Shown: positions 58,809-64,000 of the stretch, one piece after another
Numbering within the stretch: the stretch's first letter is position 1
Layout: each line of letters starts with the position of its first letter
DNA from: Diatrype stigma
Lineage: Eukaryota > Ascomycota > Sordariomycetes > Xylariales > Diatrypaceae
Reading direction: 5' to 3'
NCBI GenBank assembly: GCA_022225965.2
Contig: JAKJXP020000075.1
Span: 179,471 to 243,470 of the forward strand
Length of the DNA stretch: 64,000 bases
Position numbers and translations under genes: made by a program
Notes under the pieces: model-generated
Databases searched by the model: none
What the model was told of the DNA's origin: nothing
The model's input: the letters and a program-made list of their open reading frames with translations, nothing else

Positions 58809-60326
58809 AAGCTATTACAAGATGAGGTTGACCAACTCTCTGCCGACACTATCTGCCAAAATGACTACGAACGAGGGTTCATGTGTGTGAAAATCCCTTC
58901 GGAGATATGGCCATGGTATTCTAGCTCCGGAAACCGTCGCCAAGGCCGAGCCGCAAGCACGAGCTGCACGATGTCGGTATCAGGACCTGCCGGTCAACAT
59001 GACTCCATAGGGATCCGGGCGATACCGCGGCGATCGTGGGCACTGCTGGGCAGAAAAGTGTGGGCGTTTGTGGACAGTAGGCAGTGTACATGTTGCAGGC
59101 CAGGGGTAGCCAGGGGCTCGATTCGGAGATAGGAGCCTGGGGCAGCTCTTCTTGGACGGTATAACTACTATCCGAAGATGTATAGGTACTGTTTCCTTCT
59201 GTACATGAACCGCTCTTCCCTGCTCTAGATCAGGGAGCTTATATCTAGTTAGACGAATATCCCTTTTGTATGCCCCATTATCTATAGGAATCTTATGGTA
59301 AAGTCGTGTCTTCAAGAGGCGAACCAGTACGTCGATGACGAGTCTTGACAATCTGATCTAAACAATGGGCGGGATCTATAGTGCTGTCTACCGGGATGCA
59401 TGTCTCTGATCTGACCTATGGGAGACGAATAGCAGTTGCCCTCGCGTTCAGCCCTCTTCGGCGCCTTGGATGGAATAGGGGCCATTCTCTTGGCTGGTGA
59501 GAAAGGTTCAACAGCAGTTAGCCTACCCCCACCCCTAACCAACTCTCCGCCATGCCTCACCATAAGACTTCAGCCCCCCGACGGAGTACATGTCGACCCT
59601 ATTACCCATAGGGCACCACATCCCGAACTCGTCAACGAACGGCGTTATCATACGTAGCCTTTGGCTTCGGGGTGAACAAGTGATTTGGTGTAAGTTGCCA
59701 TAGAGCATCGGAACACCACTGGTAACTTTACAATCAAAAACAGGTCGTATTCTCTCTGGGACTAATGGCTATCTAGCATTGATGTTAGTGATCAACAGCT
59801 GGTCTTCACCCTCCTTACCCCCCTCACCCCCCGCCGCTACCTACCATCACAGAAAGCAAGAAGACCGAAGCACTATCAGTATCGGCAGTTCCAGACGGCG
59901 AGCATAAACGAAATCTCGTAAATCTATGTGACGATGGGTTCCAATTAATTAATATACCTAGATGTAGTTATTACTGCTATGTTTTGTTTTGCTCTAACTA
60001 ATGTATGTGGCGCGCTGTGCTGAGCTGTGCTGTGCTGTTGCTTGCTAACCGAGGTGTTGTCGTCAAAATATTCGTAGCGTCATCAGGTAAAACAAAAGAT
60101 CTATCTATGTATGCACAGAAAAATTTCCTCCACTCCCTCCTGTCCGCCGTATCTACAAGACCTGTCAATTTCATCTCCAACCACCCGACCCCTACTTCCT
60201 TCCCCTCCCTCTTCTCTTCTCCCCTCGACAATTCTCCATAGCCTAACCCCCTAACTAACCCCTACCATCACATCCACTGAACATGTATGCTCGTGGTCTA
60301 TGAGGTACATTAGGCAGGTAGGCAGA
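58809..60326. other. 1.5 kb intergenic, Helo-like 3' flank and CorA-like 3' flank
   Basis: Convergent 3' ends with no recognisable gene between them. Open frames of up to ~120 codons exist on both strands but none has a motif. CT-rich tracts occur at about 60120-60235. Confidence 0.45.
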
Positions 60327-62954
60327 CTATCCTTCCTTCCGAATAGCGTGGCCATTCCCGCTCGCAATATTCGCATTCCCGCCCGCCGCGCCAGCACCGC
60401 CAGCAGCACCACCACCAGAATTGACGTGATTGTTGTGGTGACCGATCCGGAAGCCGTGCTGGCCCGCCGAGTTCCAGGTGCTGGCCTTGCTCATGGTCTT
60501 CTTGCGCATGACGGCGAGGATGTCGGTCTCGAGGCGCTCGATGCCGCGCTCGATGTCCTCGTCCTCGAGCGCGTACCGGCGCTCGCGCCGCCGGTCCAGG
60601 AACCACCACGACCCCACGATCAGCACCGTCAGCGGGATCGTGATGACGAAGTAGATCCACACGAACTTGGACACCGTCGCCCCCGCGTTGGGCGGGTCGT
60701 TGCCGGAATCGTCCGGACCTTGCATCCAGTCAGCCATCGGTCGTATTAATCAGACAGGACAAAAGTCGAGGGTAGACGATATGTTTTATGGTGGGGAGGG
60801 GGGTAAGGGGTCGAGGGACATGACGTCCCCTTTTCTCCAATTGAGCCTGAGAGGATTTCTCGAAAAAAAAAAAATCAGTTGTACTCACCGAAGTCAAAAA
60901 ACGTCATACTGAAGACGGAAGCCAAGAACGTGCCGGGCAGGAACACAGCACCGAGCAGAGACAAGGTCTTCATAGCCGTGCTATCGCGCTTGCTAGCGTG
61001 AGCCAGGCGCCTCTGCTGCGCGGCCATCTCCAGGTTGAGCTTCGACTCCTTCTGGGCCATGATGTTATAGAGCTAGCGACGGGTTGAATTTCATGTCAGC
61101 TTGACTGCCTCTCAGTCATAAATCATAGAAGAAAAGTAAAGAGGAAATGGAAGAGGAAACCCACAGCCTGGCGCTGAATATGCAGCCTCTCGAGCGTAGT
61201 ATGGGCGTAGTGCTCCATGCCGGCGAGCTTCGCGCGGTAGAAGTCGAGGCGGGCCTGGACGGAGCCGTGGAGGGCGCGCAGGACGCGGGCGAAGCGCTCG
61301 GGGCGGACGCGGTCCTCGTAGAGCTTCAGGGCGGCGCGGAAGTCCTTGACGATCTCCTGGTAGGCCTGGGGCCGCTTCCAGAGGACCTGGGAGTGGCACT
61401 CGACCAGGTCGCGGTTGATGCCGTCGACGTCGAAGTCGGTGTAGACCTCGGACCGGTCGATCTCGTCGCGCATCGTGATGGCGTTCTCGAGCCGGCGGAG
61501 CCAGTCCCGCGCCGACCGCTGCCGCACGTCGCTCGTCTCCGACAGGTCGTGCGACAGGATGATCACCGGCAGCAGCAGCGGGTGGCCCGCCTCGGCCCGG
61601 CACGCCTTCAGGTGCTCCAGCGAGTCGTTGATGTCCGACGAGGACGTCCCCTTGACGTACCCCGTCGTCACCCCCGACGCGAACGAGTATGAGAGCATGA
61701 TCTCCCACCCCCGCGTCTTGCCCTTCTTGCGGACGTCCGACTTGCGGAAGATGATGTCTGCGTGTACAAAGGATTATCAGTAACTCGTTGCCACCTTGCC
61801 TTGTGGAATGCCCCTTGCTCGCTGTAAGTAGGGGTGTGGTGACTAGCGAACAAGCCGGGTCAGGGTCAGCAGAGAGGGGGCTTCTTACGCAGATGTGGAT
61901 CCTCCTCATCTTGGTCGTACGCGCACGAGAAGAACGGCCCGACGAGACTGCTTCCCTCGATCGCCCGCAGGGGCAGATGCCACGTCCGCACCATGGACTC
62001 ATAAACGGCGGGCTCCAATGTGATGAAATTTGGGCTGAAGGTGTTGTCCTGCTTGGCGTTCTTCTGTATCCTGCGAGTTCGTTCAGCTTCAGTTTCAGAC
62101 CAGACCAGGCTAATGTGAGCGAGGATGCTTTCTCGCTGCTATTACTATGCAGTTACCTGGAGGTTCACTTACACTAGCCGGATCCCGTCGAGCAGCGTCA
62201 CCCCTTCCTCCAGTCGTGGTGGTTCGAAGGCACCCTGAATTGCCATATACTGTTAGTTATGGTCACAGTTTACAACTCATGGAGACCAAACCACATCCGA
62301 GGCCAATATAAAATATAGGATAAGACACGACTGGTCGGTTATGAGAATAGGGTTGAGCCCGTGGGGGGTCAACCGGCATCATCATCCCGCCCCTCCGCGT
62401 AGACAGGCACATGATTGGTTGAGACCAATATAGCCAAGGAAGGTTACAGCAAGAAAGAGGCTCGTTGGGGAAAGAAGAGGGAACAACATACTCTTTGATT
62501 AAGGAAGTTCTCAAACTCATGTTGTTCAAGGGGGTGTTCAGCACACGAGTTCATAGACTCATCCTAATAGTTTGCATATCTCATTAGTTTTCAAGTTTTG
62601 TAAGTTTGCTCTCATCAAAAGCGACCTTGTGGTCTCCATGACCAACGCTACAAAAGGGTGCAGATCTTGCTGATGGCGACGGGTACGACATCCGCCATAG
62701 CAGCGGCGGCGGCGGCGGCGGCAACAGCAACAGTAGATTCAAAAGCAGTGCAAGCCTCCGAGCCTCCCAACCTTGGCAGAAAACTCAGAAAGGGGGGGAA
62801 TGGGTGGCGAAAAAGAATGTATAAATCAGATCATAAGAATGGAAGGGAACGGGTAAGTTTGACGTACCGAGTAGTTGAAGATCTCCAGATATCTCGTGTC
62901 CTCGTACACGTACTTGCACTTCTGGAGATGCGACCGGAACATATAATCGTCCAT
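60327..62954 (-). CDS. CorA-like (Mg2+ transporter superfamily) membrane protein
   Basis: Exons 62954-62868, 62234-62173, 62070-61889, 61757-61165, 61072-60889 and 60718-60327 close in frame to 499 aa. The N-terminal soluble part starts MDDYMFRSHLQKCKYVYEDTRYLEIF and includes DNTFSPNFITLEPAVYESMVRTWHLPLRAIEG. A long helix follows (ARLDFYRAKLAGMEHYAHTTLERLHIQRQALYNIMAQKESKLNLEM). Two transmembrane helices follow: TMKTLSLLGAVFLPGTFLASVFSMTFFDF and VSKFVWIYFVITIPLTVLIVGSWWFL. The canonical CorA GMN is replaced by an FSMTFFDF turn, as in many fungal CorA-like proteins, so ion selectivity is uncertain. The tail is Gly/Ala/Asn-rich. Intron 1 is unusually long (633 nt). The start may lie upstream of 62954, because the frame is open there without clear family sequence. 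Confidence 0.85.
62235..62867 (-). other. Long intron 1 of the CorA-like gene
   Basis: The 633-nt gap between GTACGT (after TCG) and ATTCAG lies between two exons that join cleanly as FNYSGAFEPP. It contains a run of about eight GCN codon-like triplets (GCGGCGGCG..., about 62700-62730 on the plus strand) and an AACAGCAACAG stretch. No further exon with family similarity is seen inside. It is several times longer than other introns in the window. Confidence 0.55.
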
Positions 62955-63994
62955 CCTTTCGGCGGCGGCACGGGCCCTCGAAGGTCCGTTTTCCGTTTCT
63001 CGGTCTCCTCTCTACACTTTGCTTTTCTCCCTTTCCCGCTCCGTTCCGTTCCGCTCCGTTCCTTCTCTTGTCTCTCGGCCTTCTTCCGAGGCCGGCGTGC
63101 GCTACGGGGCAGGCGAAGCGAAAGCGAAGAAAGTGGAGAGGGCGGTGCGGGTGCGGGTGCGAGCGATCAGTCCGTCGGTATATCCCAACAACCAGAGGAA
63201 CTTGTGAGAGAAACGAAAGAAACACACAACCCCGGATAGGAACGGGATACAACACACTACGCTACGCTACTATACGATACAACACGATACAACACGATAC
63301 GATACTAGACCGGCTCGGCGGCTACATGTAAGTAGGTACGGTACGTAAGTATGTAGCGGGTATGTAAGTAGGTAATGTAGGTAATGTAGGACTGCGGATA
63401 GGACCCGACGTATGTAGGTAGGTAAGGTAGGACCTAGGATCTAGGTAAGCAAGCCGCCAGCTCGCTCGATCGCAGGAGAATCGCGAGGCGAACAACAGCT
63501 ACCTAGCTGGGTGCTGTAGCTGCAAGTTCGCTGTAAGTTAGCTGTAGGGGTTTAAGGTTGGTTGCTTGCAGTTGTGCGCTTTTGCTTGGCTTGGCTTGCA
63601 GCTCGAACCCAACAACATGAAGCTCCAGCAGCAGCAAACCACGTCAGGAGGTCTCAGAGCTAAGGTAGCCTAGCTCCAGCTTGATAGGTATGTAGGTATG
63701 TAGGTATGTATATGTCGGTAATGAAGTAAAAAAAGAACCTGGGTGGTGATCATAGGAGGTTACGCAGCCAAGTAGGTAATATGTAACTACTTAGGTAGGT
63801 AACTAACAACCTTTCACTTGGTTCCTCCTTCAGATCAGAGCCACCAACACACACATGCGTAGGTAGTTATTCAGTAGTTAGTAAAATTCCTGTGAATTGA
63901 AATTTGTGCACACCCCACTTGGCGGGTCGCGACGCGTTTAAATCCATCGCGCTTCCAACCACCCTATTATTTCAAACTTCAACAAAACAACAAC
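62955..63994. other. Repeat-rich right-edge intergenic region
   Basis: Upstream of the CorA-like gene. Notable are TCCGTTCCGTTCCGCTCCGTTCC-type pentamer repeats (about 63040-63065), an AACACGATAC decamer repeated within 63270-63310, and many TAGGTAGGTA/GTATGTAGGTA units at 63320-63440 and 63680-63800. These are simple, TAGGTA-family sequence rather than coding. Confidence 0.6.
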
Positions 63995-64000
63995 ATGACG
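63995..64000 (+). CDS. Possible first codons of a gene running off the window
   Basis: ATG ACG at the very end follows an A/C-rich leader (TTCAACAAAACAACAAC) that looks like a fungal 5' untranslated region with good start context. Only two codons are visible, so nothing can be said about the product. Confidence 0.35.

Noticed and set aside
61147..61692. 181-codon frame antisense to the CorA-like gene
   Set aside because: Composition of an exon shadow; the coding strand has the conserved CorA-like helices.
62658..63239. 193-codon plus-strand frame opposite the CorA-like 5' end
   Set aside because: Poly-Ala from a GCN repeat in an intron followed by the antisense of exon 1; no family match.

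Overview
This window is nuclear DNA of a filamentous ascomycete (Pezizomycotina, most likely a Sordariomycete). Genes are split by many short introns (mostly 50-110 nt, with GTAAGT/GTGAGT/GTATGT-type donors, CTAAC/CTGAC branch sites and YAG acceptors). Protein families are typically fungal (Afi1, RTA1, Zn2Cys6 and Helo-like proteins, the giant DUF6606/DUF3638 protein), exons are GC-rich, and intergenic DNA is sprinkled with short TAGGTA/CCTAGG motifs. I rebuilt 21 gene models exon by exon (about 67 introns; frames close in all of them except one nonsense codon), plus one decayed gene. There are no CRISPR arrays, no rRNA and no convincing tRNA. Splice sites are read by eye; no alignment or expression data were used, so species and orthology statements are inference.

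Layout. 1.2-13.2 kb is a housekeeping stretch: an Afi1-like DENN/SPA polarity protein (+), S-formylglutathione hydrolase (-), a small secreted eight-cysteine protein (-), RNA polymerase subunit Rpb6 (-) and a TFIIIA-like multi-zinc-finger protein (+). 13.8-33.3 kb is an accessory metabolic block: a Dal5-type MFS permease (-), a D-2-hydroxyacid dehydrogenase (+), a decayed RTA1 membrane protein (-), a short-chain dehydrogenase (-), an O-acetylhomoserine sulfhydrylase (-), a nitrilase (-), homoserine O-acetyltransferase (+), a divergent aspartate kinase (-) and a kappa-class glutathione transferase (+). 34.8-44.5 kb is one giant gene (3160 aa) with DUF6606/DUF3638/DUF3645 character. 45.3-52.3 kb holds a PrpF-family isomerase (+), a class II aldolase gene broken by one in-frame TAG (-), a Zn2Cys6 regulator (+) and a dimeric alpha/beta-barrel (Dabb) protein (+). 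52.5-63 kb holds amidophosphoribosyltransferase with 13 exons (-), a Helo-like-domain protein (+) and a CorA-like transporter (-). The window ends on what looks like the first codons of another gene.

How the genes may work together. The notable unit is 21.8-31.1 kb. Aspartate kinase makes aspartyl phosphate, which leads to homoserine; homoserine O-acetyltransferase makes O-acetylhomoserine; and the PLP enzyme replaces the acetate with a nucleophile. The same three functions occur as accessory copies in the fusaric acid (FUB) cluster of Fusarium. Here they sit with a nitrilase and no polyketide synthase or NRPS. This suggests a dedicated route to, or through, a gamma-substituted amino acid. 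One testable idea is gamma-cyano-aminobutyrate formation and hydrolysis (cyanide or nitrile assimilation). The flanking dehydrogenases, glutathione transferase and permease may belong to the same unit.
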